Assembly: GCF_013778455.1 (NCBI RefSeq) | Contig: NZ_JACEHE010000013.1 | Span: forward strand, 124,001 to 188,000 | From: Streptomyces himalayensis subsp. himalayensis | Lineage (GTDB): Bacteria; Actinomycetota; Actinomycetes; Streptomycetales; Streptomycetaceae | DNA length: 64,000 nucleotides | Reading direction: 5' to 3' | Part shown: one piece after another, positions 42,025-50,759 of the stretch | How the letters are laid out: every line of letters begins with the position of its first letter | How positions within the stretch are numbered: position 1 is the first letter of the stretch | Position numbers and translations under genes: made by a program | Notes under the pieces: model-generated | The model's database searches: none | What the model saw: only the letters and a program-made list of their open reading frames with translations | Told to the model about the DNA's origin: nothing

Positions 42025-42404
42025 TGTTATCGCGCGGGCGCGGGTGATCGCGCGAGACCGCTGCGAGAAGTCCTGGTTTGCCCGGGAAATAGGGGAGGAA
42101 GCGGACGTGATGTGGAGTGCGTCACACGGGTGTAACTCTGGCGAGATGTGACCGAATTACGCCGGTTGGTGTTCGCGAAATCTTTGCGTTTAAGATCGAA
42201 AGAAGCGGGAAGAAGAATACGGGAAGCTGCGCAGATTAATCGGGTAATTATGTGCGGTGGATTCATGCGGGCTTCGCCGGTCGTAATTCTCGAAAACGGC
42301 CCGCGAAATCGGTCCGGAGATATCGGGGCGAACCCGCCGCCGGGGCGCTGTCGGTTGGCAGCCGAGCGCGGTGGTGCGGCGCCACCACCGCGTCGGAACG
42401 CCGT

Positions 42405-43505
42405 CTAGCCCCAGGTCTCCGTGACCGCCCGCCGCGCCGCCTCCAGGTTCACCGTCAGGCCGGAATCGGCCAGTGCGCCACCCAGGGCGGCCAGCGCGGA
42501 GTGGACCACGCCGCGCGTCGCGTCCGGGCCGTAGTGGTTGACGCGGATCATCTCCTTGGACAGCGCCCCGCCGCCCGCGACCAGCGGCAGCACCGGGTCC
42601 GCGGCCAGGGCGCGCGCCACCACCTCCGAGGCGTCCACGCCCGCAGGCGTACGCAGCGTCGTCGCCACCGGAGCCGCGTCCCGGGCCTCGTACACATACG
42701 GCTCAAGCCCGCCGCCCAGCGCCAGCGCACCCGCGCGCGTGGCCACCGCGGCCGTCGCATGGCGCGTCATGAGTGCGTCCAGACCCTCCGCCTCGATGCG
42801 CTCCAGGCACGCCTCCAGCGCCAGCATCTCCAGCTGCGCCGGGGCATGCAGCAGCACCTTGCGGCCGGCGTCGATCCAGCGCTCCTTCCAGTCGAGGAGC
42901 GAGAGGTACGAGCGGCGGGGCGCCTGAGCGTTGGCGGCCATGCGCTGCCAGGCCCGCTCGCTCACCGACACCGCCGACACGCCCGCGGGGCCGCCCATCG
43001 CCTTCTGCGCGCCGATCACGCACAGATCCACGCCCCACGCGTCCGGCAGCAGCGGCTCGGCGCCCACCGACGCGACCGCGTCCAGCATGAACAGCGCGCC
43101 GTGCGCCCGTACGACCTCGCCGATCTCCGCGACCGGATTGGTGTTGCCGGTGGCCGCCTCCGCGTGCACCAGCGACACGAAGTCGATCTCGGGGTGCTCC
43201 GTCAGCGCCTGCTCGATCTGCGCTGCCGTCACGGCCGTGTGGAAGGGCACGGCGAGATCGATCACGGTGGCACCGCAGTCCCGCAGCCAGTTCCCGAAGG
43301 TCTGCCCGTACGGGCCGGTGATCACATTGAGCGCCGTGGTCCCGGGCCGGGCGGCGCCACGGATGCAGCCCTCCAGCGGAAGCAGGGCCTCGCCCTGCGT
43401 GATCACCACATCCTGCTCGGTGGACAGCAGCCGTGCCACGCGCTGCTCGATCGCGGCGAAGTGCGCGGCGCTCAGCGGGGCCAGGTCGAGGAGGGGGTGG
43501 GTCAC
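42405..43505 (-). CDS. Class V aminotransferase (alanine-glyoxylate/pyridoxamine-type)
   Basis: A 366-residue PLP enzyme. GEALLPLEGCIRGAARPGTT begins the cofactor domain, NVITGPYGQTFGNWLRDCGA follows, VSLVHAEAATGNTNPVAEIG is the substrate loop, LFMLDAVASVGAEPL has the PLP-contacting Asp, and CVIGAQKAMGGPAGVS the Schiff-base Lys (about residue 187). It resembles the group containing serine/alanine-glyoxylate and 2-aminoethylphosphonate aminotransferases; the substrate is not clear. Start GTG 43505 fits the family length. It is divergent from the amidohydrolase gene. Confidence 0.82.
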   Translation of the reverse strand: MTHPLLDLAPLSAAHFAAIEQRVARLLSTEQDVVITQGEALLPLEGCIRGAARPGTTALNVITGPYGQTFGNWLRDCGATVIDLAVPFHTAVTAAQIEQALTEHPEIDFVSLVHAEAATGNTNPVAEIGEVVRAHGALFMLDAVASVGAEPLLPDAWGVDLCVIGAQKAMGGPAGVSAVSVSERAWQRMAANAQAPRRSYLSLLDWKERWIDAGRKVLLHAPAQLEMLALEACLERIEAEGLDALMTRHATAAVATRAGALALGGGLEPYVYEARDAAPVATTLRTPAGVDASEVVARALAADPVLPLVAGGGALSKEMIRVNHYGPDATRGVVHSALAALGGALADSGLTVNLEAARRAVTETWG

Positions 43506-43559
43506 GGCGGTGCTCTCTTCCGGTCTTCCGGGGTGGGGTGAACGGGGCGCCCGGCGACG

Positions 43560-43579
43560 TTCGTACGGGTTCGTACGGG
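43560..43579. repeat. Tandem TTCGTACGGG pair between divergent genes
   Basis: Two perfect 10-base copies lie side by side upstream of the class V aminotransferase gene. One helical turn of spacing makes a regulatory role possible, but nothing proves it. Confidence 0.4.
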
Positions 43580-43748
43580 GTTGTCTCCGGGCGATCGTGC
43601 GGGGCTGTCCGAGCGTAACCGGCCACCTCCACGGCCCCGTCGACCGGTGGATCACAGGGGTGGGCACAGCCCACGACGGCGGGTACCGCAAAGCATGAGG
43701 GCAACCACGCCTACGGCCGGCGCACAGCGCAGCGCTAGGGTGCCAGAC

Positions 43749-44840
43749 ATGAGCGATCACGCCGTGCTCCACGTCAAGGGCCGCGTACTCGTCGGCCCAG
43801 AGGACGTCCGCGACGAACTCTGGGTCATCGGCGGCCGCATCGCGTACGAGCGCCCCGACGGCGCCCGCGACGTCCGGACGGTGGAGGGCTGGGCCCTCCC
43901 CGGCCTCGTGGACGCCCACTGCCACGTCGGCCTCGACACCCACGGCCCCGTACCCGAGGACGTCTCGGAGAAGCAGGCGCTCACCGACCGTGACGCGGGC
44001 ACGCTCCTGATCCGCGACGCCGGCTCGCCCTCCGACACCCGCTGGATCGACGACCGCGACGACCTCCCGAAGATCATCCGCGCCGGCCGGCACATCGCCC
44101 GCACCCGCCGCTACATCCGCAACTTCGCGCACGAGATCGAACCCGACGAGCTCGTCGCCTACGTCGCCCAGGAGGCCCGCCGCGGTGACGGCTGGGTCAA
44201 GCTCGTCGGCGACTGGATCGACCGCGACGCCGGCGACCTCACCGCCTGCTGGCCGCGCGAGGCCGTCGAACCGGCCATCGCCGAGGCCCACCGGCTCGGC
44301 GCCCGCGTGACCGCGCACTGCTTCGCCGCCGCCTCGCTCCGCGATCTCGTCGAGTCGGGCATCGACTGCATCGAGCACGCGACGGGCCTGACGGAGGACC
44401 TCATCCCGCTGTTCGTGGAGCGGGGCGTCGCCATCGTGCCGACCCTGGTCAACATCGCCACGTTCCCGCGCCTCGCGGACGGCGGCGAGTCGAAGTTCCC
44501 GCGCTGGTCGGCCCATATGCGCCGGCTGCACGAGCGTCGCTACGACACCGTGCGCGCGGCCTACGACGCCGGGGTGCCCGTCTACGTCGGCACCGACGCG
44601 GGCGGCTCGCTGGCCCATGGCCTGGTCGCCGCCGAGGTCGCCGAGCTCGTCACCGCGGGCATTCCGCCCGTCGAGGCCCTCTCGGCCACGGCGTGGGGCG
44701 CCCGGAAGTGGCTGGGCCGCCCGGGCCTCACGGAGGGCGCCCCGGCGGACCTCGTGGTGTACGACGGCGATCCGCGGGCCGACGTACGGGTGCTGGCCGC
44801 GCCGCGTCGGGTGGTGCTGAACGGGCAGGTGGTGGGCTAG
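43749..44840 (+). CDS. Amidohydrolase-family protein (imidazolonepropionase/prolidase-like)
   Basis: A 363-residue TIM-barrel metallohydrolase. LPGLVDAHCHVGLDTHG has the HxH metal pair, GWVKLVGDW the Lys that bridges metals when carbamylated, ARVTAHCFAAASLRDLVES and IDCIEHATGLTEDL the later His residues, and PVYVGTDAGGSLAHG the final Asp. Members cleave C-N bonds in cyclic amides or dipeptides. No substrate can be named. ATG 43749 is placed by homology of the beta-sandwich start (LHVKGRVLVGPEDVRDELWV). Confidence 0.85.
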   Translation: MSDHAVLHVKGRVLVGPEDVRDELWVIGGRIAYERPDGARDVRTVEGWALPGLVDAHCHVGLDTHGPVPEDVSEKQALTDRDAGTLLIRDAGSPSDTRWIDDRDDLPKIIRAGRHIARTRRYIRNFAHEIEPDELVAYVAQEARRGDGWVKLVGDWIDRDAGDLTACWPREAVEPAIAEAHRLGARVTAHCFAAASLRDLVESGIDCIEHATGLTEDLIPLFVERGVAIVPTLVNIATFPRLADGGESKFPRWSAHMRRLHERRYDTVRAAYDAGVPVYVGTDAGGSLAHGLVAAEVAELVTAGIPPVEALSATAWGARKWLGRPGLTEGAPADLVVYDGDPRADVRVLAAPRRVVLNGQVVG

Positions 44841-45148
44841 CCCACGCCCTTCGGGGACTTTCGGGGGTTTCCGGGCGGGCTGTCCGTTACGTGGTCCAGG
44901 TGGCGCAAGGGCACGTACGTGCCGCAGGAATCGAAGAGATGCGCGGAAAACCCACTTTGGAGTGAACTGGCTCAAGGTAGCTGACCGTTCACGTGCTGTG
45001 GGGGTGAAGATTCCCGCATCGGCGTCGTCGGTGCGCTTGCCGAAGTCCCCATGGCGGGTCGCCCGACGGCGCCGTACAACCCCATGCCGTCTCCGGCATG
45101 TGCGTCAACTCTTCATGTCTTCCTGTCTCTTGTAGGGGTCCCACCACC
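44841..45148. other. Leader region of the surface protein gene with a 14-bp palindrome
   Basis: GGCACGTACGTGCC at 44910-44923 is a perfect palindrome. The rest of this 308-base gap holds no convincing gene. The promoter of the surface protein gene should lie here. Confidence 0.45.
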
Positions 45149-46108
45149 TTGAACAGCTACTCGTTCCGCATGCCCGCGCGCCGTCTCACCGCCGCCACCG
45201 CCGTCGGCGTACTCGCCGCGGGCCCCGCCGTCCTCGCCTCGGCGGTCCCCGCCCATGCGACCGGCGGTCACGGAGGCAAGTCGAGTGCCGTCGTGCTCCG
45301 CACCGGCCTCGACGTCTCCCTGCTCAACAAGTCCGTGAACGTCCCGCTCACGGTCTCGCTCAACGAGGTGCACGCCCCGCACAGCGCCGAGAAGACCGCG
45401 CTCACGGCCCAGTTGGACGGCGTCGACGGCGGCAAGCCGTTCAGCGTCCTGCGCGCGGACGTGGCCACCGCCAAGGCGACGGTCGACGAGCACAAGGCCG
45501 AGGGGTACACCAACCTCGCACACGCCAAGGTGCATGTGCCGGGGCTGCCGCTGCTGTCGTTGATCGAGGTCGAGAAGGTGACCTCGAAGGCGGTGTGCGA
45601 AGCCGGGAAGCAGCCAGTCGCCGAGTCCAACGTGCTGGGCGCGGTCACGGTGTTCGGCAAGAAGGTGACGCTGACCGCGGGCGGCACGACGGAGGTGAAG
45701 GTGCCGGGTGTCGGCGAGGTGCGGCTCGACCTCTCGAAGAAGCACACGACGACGCACACGGCCGCTGCCACCGCGCTCGAACTCAAGGTGTCCGTGAATC
45801 CGTTGAAGCTCAACGTCGCCGAGGTCGAGGGCACCGTGACGCTGGCGGGCGCCACGTGCGAGGCGCCGTCCGCGCCTGCGGCCCAGGGGTCCGACGACCA
45901 GTCGTCCGGAGCGGGCGAGGACGCATCCGGCACATCGGGCGACGAGCAGGACGTACAGGCGCAGGGGGCTGCCGGCGAACCCGTGGAGCAGGACCTCGCG
46001 GCGACCGGAGGCAGCTCCGCGACGCCGTACATCGCGGGGGTCGCGGCCCTGTTGGTGGCTGCGGGCGGCGGTGCGATCGTGCTGACGCGGCGGCGTCGGC
46101 GGGGGTGA
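45149..46108 (+). CDS. SCO1860-family sortase-anchored surface protein
   Basis: A 319-residue secreted protein. A signal peptide (RRLTAATAVGVLAAGPAVLA, to about residue 38) is followed by a Val/Thr-rich body with SAVVLRTGLDVSLLNKSVNV. Near the end an acidic Gly/Ser/Asp stretch leads to the sorting signal DLAATGGSS, a hydrophobic helix (TPYIAGVAALLVAAGGGAIV) and RRRRRG. That is an LAxTG-type motif for a class E sortase. The family is widespread in Streptomyces; its role is unknown. TTG 45149 has AGGGG upstream at about ten bases, while the internal ATG at 45170 has no ribosome binding site. Confidence 0.85.
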   Translation: MNSYSFRMPARRLTAATAVGVLAAGPAVLASAVPAHATGGHGGKSSAVVLRTGLDVSLLNKSVNVPLTVSLNEVHAPHSAEKTALTAQLDGVDGGKPFSVLRADVATAKATVDEHKAEGYTNLAHAKVHVPGLPLLSLIEVEKVTSKAVCEAGKQPVAESNVLGAVTVFGKKVTLTAGGTTEVKVPGVGEVRLDLSKKHTTTHTAAATALELKVSVNPLKLNVAEVEGTVTLAGATCEAPSAPAAQGSDDQSSGAGEDASGTSGDEQDVQAQGAAGEPVEQDLAATGGSSATPYIAGVAALLVAAGGGAIVLTRRRRRG

Positions 46109-46116
46109 ACCGCGGG

Positions 46117-46144
46117 CCGCGGGCCGGCCCTGGCCGGCCCGCGG
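46117..46144. terminator. Strong hairpin after the surface protein gene
   Basis: CCGCGGGCCGGCC (46117-46129) and GGCCGGCCCGCGG (46132-46144) are complementary over 13 bases with almost no loop, so the inner pairs will open. It lies eight bases after the stop. Confidence 0.7.
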
Positions 46145-46322
46145 AGCGGGCGGGACAGTCGGCGCCGGCACCCAGGGCCCGTCGCGGGGGCGGCGGGTGC
46201 CAGGCCGTGCCGGCGCTGACGTCCGGCGGCCGGAGAACTGGATCGCCGGGAGCGGGCCGATGTCCGATGGTCGGGCCCGTTATCAGGCGGGCGGCGGGCT
46301 GGAGGGGGGCCCGCCGCCGGTT

Positions 46323-46380
46323 CTGTGGGCAGTCGTTCCTCCCCAAGCTACCGCTGGGGGTGCCCGGAAGGACTCCCTAC
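46323..46380. repeat. Interspersed palindromic repeat, related to the one inside cobB
   Basis: CCCCAAGC (46341-46348) and GCTGGGGG (46353-46360) form a hairpin with one mismatch around TACC. The preceding TGTGGGCAGTCGTTCC is nearly identical to TGTGGGCAGGCGTTCC at 54321-54336 in cobB, so both belong to one repeat type. Palindromes of this style are common in Streptomyces genomes. Confidence 0.6.
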
Positions 46381-46449
46381 ACGCAGCCGGCCTACGGCCG
46401 CAGCGGCGGCCCGCGCACCCCGACAGGTGGGGCTATAGGCCCACCCGGC

Positions 46450-47517
46450 TCAGTCCTGAAGCGCCTTCCCCAAGGCAAGCAAGAACGCGTCCGTCGTCGC
46501 GCGGTCCCGGACCGCCAGGCGGAGCCAGTCCGGGCCCAGGCCCGGGAAGGTGTCGCCCCGGCGGGCGGCGAAGCCGAGGTCGCGCAGGCGGTCCCTGATC
46601 CGGTCTGCGCCGGGAAGACGGACGAGTACGAAGGGACCTTCGGCGGGGCCCACGACCTGCCGTACCTCGTCGAACTCGCACAGGCCCGCGACAAGGTGGG
46701 CGCGGTCAGCGGCGATGCGGCGGGCGGCCCGCTCCGCCTCGGCCAGTGCGGCCGTCTCGCAGCACGCCTCGGCGGCCGCGAGCGCGGGGGACGAGACGGG
46801 CCACAGCGGCTGGGCGCGCTCCAGGGTGCTGATCGTCTCCGGGTCCGCGAGGACGTAGCCGATGCGCAGGCCCGCGAGGCCCCACGTCTTCGTGAGGCTG
46901 CGCAGCACGACCAGGCCGGGGACGTCCGTGCGACCCGCCAGTGCCCCCCGCTCGCCCGGAACCGCGTCCATGAACGCCTCGTCGACCACCAAGGTCCGTC
47001 CTGGGCCAGCGAGTTCAGCGATGAGTGCGGCCGGGTGCAGCACGGATGTCGGGTTCGTCGGGTTGCCGATCACGACCAGGTCGGCGGCCTCGGGGACGGC
47101 CGCCGGGTCCAGGCGGAAGCCGTCCTCCTCGCGCAGCAGTACCCGGCCGACGCTGTGCCCGGCGTCGCGCAGAGCCGCCTCCGGCTCGGTGAACTGCGGG
47201 TGCACCACGACGGGGTGGCGGGGCTTCAGCGCCCGGGCGAGCAGTACGAAGGCCTCCGCGGCGCCCGCCGTCAGCAGTACCCGCTCCACCGGCAGCCCGT
47301 GCCGCTCCGCCACCGCGGCGCGCGCGGCCCGGCCGTCCGGGTAGGCGGCCAGCGAGTCGAGGGATGCCGCGATGCGGGCCTTCAGCCAGTCCGGCGGGGT
47401 GCCCGCCCGTACGTTCACCGCGAGGTCTGTGAGCTCGGAGGCGCCGCGTACCTCCGCGTCCCCGTGATGCCGCAGATCCGGCCCGTCGGCGTCAGTGGGC
47501 GTGTGCATGGCCGCCAT
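46450..47517 (-). CDS. cobC: Cobalamin biosynthesis aminotransferase-like protein (threonine-phosphate decarboxylase/CobC type)
   Basis: A 355-residue class I/II PLP enzyme. VLLTAGAAEAFVLLARALKP binds the cofactor phosphate, VIGNPTNPTSVLHPAALIAE has the Asn, and VVLRSLTKTWGLAGLRIGYV the Schiff-base Lys. In cobalamin loci such proteins supply the aminopropanol linker precursor, by threonine-phosphate decarboxylation. It is the last gene of the operon. The start at ATG 47517 overlaps the CbiX-like gene by 26 bases; a second ATG at 47508 is equally possible. A role in histidine synthesis is less likely given the context. Confidence 0.8.
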   Translation of the reverse strand: MAAMHTPTDADGPDLRHHGDAEVRGASELTDLAVNVRAGTPPDWLKARIAASLDSLAAYPDGRAARAAVAERHGLPVERVLLTAGAAEAFVLLARALKPRHPVVVHPQFTEPEAALRDAGHSVGRVLLREEDGFRLDPAAVPEAADLVVIGNPTNPTSVLHPAALIAELAGPGRTLVVDEAFMDAVPGERGALAGRTDVPGLVVLRSLTKTWGLAGLRIGYVLADPETISTLERAQPLWPVSSPALAAAEACCETAALAEAERAARRIAADRAHLVAGLCEFDEVRQVVGPAEGPFVLVRLPGADRIRDRLRDLGFAARRGDTFPGLGPDWLRLAVRDRATTDAFLLALGKALQD

Positions 47518-48430
47518 GGTGGTGATGTCCGTGTCCCTGGTGGTGGTGATGGTGGTGGCCGTCGTCGTCGGGGTGGAAATGCGGCTGCTGGGGCAGGCCC
47601 ACCTTGTCCTCGAAGCCGGGCAGCGCTATGCGGTACACGCACGAGTCGCAGTTCATCCGCAGATCGCCCTTGACCGCCTCCTCGTAACGCTCCATCACCA
47701 GGTCGAGCAGCTCCTCCTCCGGGCCGATGACGTCGGCCGAGCGCACCTCGATCTCCGGGTGCGCCGCCGCCCAGCCCTCCGTCTGCTGCCACACCCTCTC
47801 CGGCAGGATGCCGGTGAAGAGGAAGTAGGGAAGTACGACGATGCGGCGTGCGCCCAGCTTCGTGCATCGGTCCAGGCCCGACGGCACGTCCGGCGCCGCC
47901 AGCGACACGAACGCCGTCTCCACGCCCGCGTACCCGCGGCCCTCCCACAGAAGCCGCGCCGCCTTGTGCACCTCGGCGTTGGCGTCCGGGTCGGTCGAAC
48001 CGCGGCCGACCAGCAGTACGGTCACGTCGGCGCGGTCCGCGGGCGTACGGGCCGTACCGCCCAGAGCCTCGTCGAGCCGCCGCTCGAGGACGGCGAGCAG
48101 GGAGGGGTGCGGGCCGAGCGGGCGCCCGTAGGTGTACGAGATGCCGGGGTGCCGCTCCTTCTCGCGGGCCAGGGCCGCCGGGATGTCGCCCTTGGCGTGC
48201 CCGGCCGACACCAGCATCAGCGGTACGGCCGCGAACCGGCGTACCCCCTGCTCCACGAGCTCGCCCACCGCCTCCGTGAGCGGGGGCGGCGACAGCTCGA
48301 TGAATCCGCCCGCGACGGGCAGTTCGGGGTGGCGGCGGCCCAGTTCCCGTACGAAGTCGCGGAAGGCTTCGGCGCCTGCCTCGTCCCGGGTGCCGTGGCC
48401 GGCGATGAGCAGAGCGGGCGGGGTGGTCAC
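47492..48430 (-). CDS. CbiX-like sirohydrochlorin cobaltochelatase/ferrochelatase with a His-rich tail
   Basis: A 312-residue two-domain protein. LLIAGHGTRDEAGAEAFRDF and a second chelatase half (VTVLLVGRGSTDPDANAEVH) mark the duplicated chelatase fold. LMLVSAGHAKGDIPAAL has a metal-contacting His and MNCDSCVYRIALPGFED a Cys pair. The last 30 residues contain 16 or more His (HHHHHHQGHGHHHHGGHAHAH...), a probable metal store or delivery arm for cobalt or nickel. GTG 48430 follows AAGGAG. It overlaps cobH by four bases. Confidence 0.85.
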   Translation of the reverse strand: MTTPPALLIAGHGTRDEAGAEAFRDFVRELGRRHPELPVAGGFIELSPPPLTEAVGELVEQGVRRFAAVPLMLVSAGHAKGDIPAALAREKERHPGISYTYGRPLGPHPSLLAVLERRLDEALGGTARTPADRADVTVLLVGRGSTDPDANAEVHKAARLLWEGRGYAGVETAFVSLAAPDVPSGLDRCTKLGARRIVVLPYFLFTGILPERVWQQTEGWAAAHPEIEVRSADVIGPEEELLDLVMERYEEAVKGDLRMNCDSCVYRIALPGFEDKVGLPQQPHFHPDDDGHHHHHHQGHGHHHHGGHAHAH

Positions 48431-49041
48431 GAGTTCTCCTTCGAAGCCTCGGGTGAAGCGAGTGAAACTGGTGTAACAGGGTGGTACAGCAGGGCGTTGA
48501 GCGCCGCAGCGGCGACCGCCGATCCGCCCTTCTCGGAGATGTTGCTGACGGCGGGCAGACCGCTCTCGCGCAGCGCCGCCTTGGACTCCGCCGCGCCGAC
48601 GAACCCGACCGGCAGGCCGATGACCAGCGCGGGCGCGGCATCGAGGGTGAGCAGCTCCTCCAGGGCGGTCGGCGCGCAGCCGATCACCCACAGCGCACCC
48701 GGACCGACCTGCTCGTACGCGAGCCGGACGGCGTGCGCCGAACGCGTCAGCGACGGTGTCGCCCTGGCGTCCTTCAGCCGGCACACCGTCTCGCGGCGCG
48801 TGATGCCCGCCGCGACCATCTCCACGTCGACCACGACCGGCGCTCCGGCGTGCAGCGCGGCGTGCGCCTTCTCCAGTGCGCTCTCGTCGGTGACGAGGTC
48901 GGTCGCGTAGTCGAGGTCGGCGGCGGAGTGGATGACCCGCTCCACGACCGCCCGCGTCAACGGCGGGAAGTGCGAGGTGTCGAGCCGGGCGCGCAGCCGC
49001 CGGAACGACTCCTGCTCGATGGGATGGACGACGCGGTTCAC
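48427..49041 (-). CDS. cobH: Precorrin-8X methylmutase
   Basis: A 204-residue enzyme that moves the methyl group from C11 to C12, making hydrogenobyrinate. HPIEQESFRRLRARLDTSHF and VVERVIHSAADLDYA carry the catalytic His region. VVVDVEMVAAGITRR and GLPVGFVGAAESKAALRES are further CobH/CbiC signatures. GTG 49041 overlaps the upstream cbiG-cobJ gene and its stop overlaps the CbiX-like start, so translation is coupled. Confidence 0.93.
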   Translation of the reverse strand: MNRVVHPIEQESFRRLRARLDTSHFPPLTRAVVERVIHSAADLDYATDLVTDESALEKAHAALHAGAPVVVDVEMVAAGITRRETVCRLKDARATPSLTRSAHAVRLAYEQVGPGALWVIGCAPTALEELLTLDAAPALVIGLPVGFVGAAESKAALRESGLPAVSNISEKGGSAVAAAALNALLYHPVTPVSLASPEASKENS

Positions 49042-50759
49042 TCGGTCCCCTCCTGCCAGCGGTATCCGCGCGGCGTGACCATGCGGCCCGCGATCTCACG
49101 GGTCGCCGTGTTGCCGACGGTCACCACGGTCATCATGTCGACCGTCGCCGGGTCGAGTTCGGCCAGGGTGGTCAGCCGGCTCGACTCGTCGGTGCGCGAG
49201 GCGTTGCGTACGACACCGACGGGCGTCGTCGGCTCCCGGTGCTCGGCGAGGATCGCGAGCGCCTTCGGCAGTTGCCAGTCGCGGCTGCGGCTGCGCGGGT
49301 TGTAGAAGGTGACGACGATGTCCGCCTCGGCCGCCGCCCGCACCCGCCGCTCGATGACCTCCCAGGGAGTGTGCAGGTCGGAGAGGCTGATGGAGGCGTG
49401 GTCGTGCCCGAGGGGGGCACCAAGGATCGCCGCGGCAGCGAGCGCCGCTGTCACGCCCGGTACGCCCACCACGTCGATGTCGTCGGACGCCTCGGCGAGT
49501 GCGGGCGACGCCATCGCGTACACGCCCGCGTCACCGCTGCCGATCAGCGCGACGGCCTGCCCGCGCCGCGCCTCCGCCACGGCGGTACGCGCCCGCTCCT
49601 CCTCCGCGCCGAGACCCGATTCCAGGATCCGGGTGCCGGGCCGCAGCAGATCGCGGATCTGGTCCACGTACTGGTCGAGTCCGACGAGGACGGACGCCCT
49701 GCGCAGCTCGTCCTTCGCGCGGGGTGTGAGCAGATCCCGCGCACCGGGCCCCAGCCCGACGACCGCGAGCCGCCCGCGCGCCGGCCTGCGCACGACGGCA
49801 CAGGTGGCCATGGCGGGCCGACCGTCGGATCGCGTGGACTTCCGCTTGGGCACAAGGAGTTCACCCCCGCGTACGAGGGCTGCGGCCTCCGCCACGGACG
49901 GGGTGCCGATGGCGGCGAGGGGCGCCCCCGACGGATTCGGCACGTCGACGGCCGCCAACTCGTCGGCGCCGTACGTCAGGACGGGCACCCCGAGCCGCCG
50001 GGCCGCCTCGACGACCCCGGGCTCGCCGGCCTTGGCATCGACGGTGGCCAGCTCGGCGATGGAGAGGGGGGAGAGTCCGGCGTCACGGAGGGCGGTGTGG
50101 ATCAGGTCGAGGATCTCGTCGGCGGGTGCGCCTTTGGACGCGCCGACTCCGACGACGAGGGTGGGGGGCCGGAGGACGACTTCACGGTCGCCCGGATCGC
50201 GGAGCCGATCGGTGACGCGAATCGCTGACCGTGGTGGGCGCTCGTCCCCCACCGCTGTGGGCAGTGTCACGTTGGACGGCAGGGCAGGCAGAGGCCACGT
50301 CACCTCCGCCTGAAGGGCAACGGGCTCCCCGTCGAGCATGGCCCGAGAAACGCCCGCAACGTCCCCCTCAACGGGGCACCCAAGGGTGTCGAGGCCAGGC
50401 ACCCCGACGGAGTCGGTCGCGGTGGTCACGACGGGGTGCGCACCAAGAACCTCGCCCACTTCCTGGGCGAGTCGGTTGGCGCTACCGCCGTGTCCCCCCA
50501 CGAGGGACACGGCAAACCGCCCCGCCTCGTCGACACACACGACCCCGGGGTCGGACGCCTTGTCGCCCAGCAAAGGGGCGACAAGCCGAACCACGGCCCC
50601 CGTGGCAAGGAAGCACACAAGCTGCTCACACTCACCGAAGGCCCGCCGCACGGCGTCCCCAACGGCCCCCTCGTACACCCGGGTCCGTCCGGGCCACGCG
50701 GCCGCCAGCCGCTCACAGCCCACGGCACCAGCCGCCGTCGCGGAGATCAGGCCGATCAC
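49038..50759 (-). CDS. CbiG-CobJ fusion: cobalt-precorrin-5A hydrolase plus precorrin-3B C17-methyltransferase
   Basis: A 573-residue fusion. The first 300 or so residues are CbiG: VYEGAVGDAVRRAFGECEQL, CFLATGAVVRLVAPLLGDKA, SLVGGHGGSANRLAQEVGEV. The C-terminal CbiG part is VVGVGASKGAPADEILDLIH. From about residue 325 comes the SAM-dependent methylase CobJ: LAVVGLGPGARDLLTPRAKD, ALIGSGDAGVYAMASPALAE, FYNPRSRSRDWQLPKALAIL. It mixes an anaerobic-type ring-opening enzyme with the ring-contracting methylase. GTG 50759 overlaps cobL by four bases. Confidence 0.92.
   Translation of the reverse strand: MIGLISATAAGAVGCERLAAAWPGRTRVYEGAVGDAVRRAFGECEQLVCFLATGAVVRLVAPLLGDKASDPGVVCVDEAGRFAVSLVGGHGGSANRLAQEVGEVLGAHPVVTTATDSVGVPGLDTLGCPVEGDVAGVSRAMLDGEPVALQAEVTWPLPALPSNVTLPTAVGDERPPRSAIRVTDRLRDPGDREVVLRPPTLVVGVGASKGAPADEILDLIHTALRDAGLSPLSIAELATVDAKAGEPGVVEAARRLGVPVLTYGADELAAVDVPNPSGAPLAAIGTPSVAEAAALVRGGELLVPKRKSTRSDGRPAMATCAVVRRPARGRLAVVGLGPGARDLLTPRAKDELRRASVLVGLDQYVDQIRDLLRPGTRILESGLGAEEERARTAVAEARRGQAVALIGSGDAGVYAMASPALAEASDDIDVVGVPGVTAALAAAAILGAPLGHDHASISLSDLHTPWEVIERRVRAAAEADIVVTFYNPRSRSRDWQLPKALAILAEHREPTTPVGVVRNASRTDESSRLTTLAELDPATVDMMTVVTVGNTATREIAGRMVTPRGYRWQEGTE

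Larger units (their letters stand above)
41956..42404. other. 449-base, AT-richer region between ectA and the class V aminotransferase
   Basis: Besides the palindromes listed separately, 42100-42270 is markedly less GC-rich than the rest of the window. A possible 86-codon frame on the plus strand (GTG 42148 to TAG 42408, starting MTELRRLVFAKSLRLRSKEA) exists, but it has no recognised family and its C-terminal half looks random, so I do not call it a gene. The right end faces the tail of the minus-strand aminotransferase. Confidence 0.45.
46109..46449. other. Intergenic region between the surface protein and the cobalamin operon end
   Basis: It holds a terminator (46117-46144) and a palindromic repeat element near 46320-46380 (both listed). 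No gene is convincing. The two flanking genes converge here, so no promoter is needed. I see no cobalamin riboswitch, as expected at the 3' end of the operon. Confidence 0.6.

Noticed and set aside
42148..42408. An 86-codon frame from a GTG in the AT-richer region upstream of ectA
   Set aside because: No ribosome binding site of note and no recognised family; its second half resembles translated non-coding DNA. Kept as a note in the intergenic entry.
46109..46449. Cobalamin riboswitch next to the cobalamin genes
   Set aside because: This is the 3' end of the operon and no B12-box-like sequence was seen. The 5' end is outside the window.
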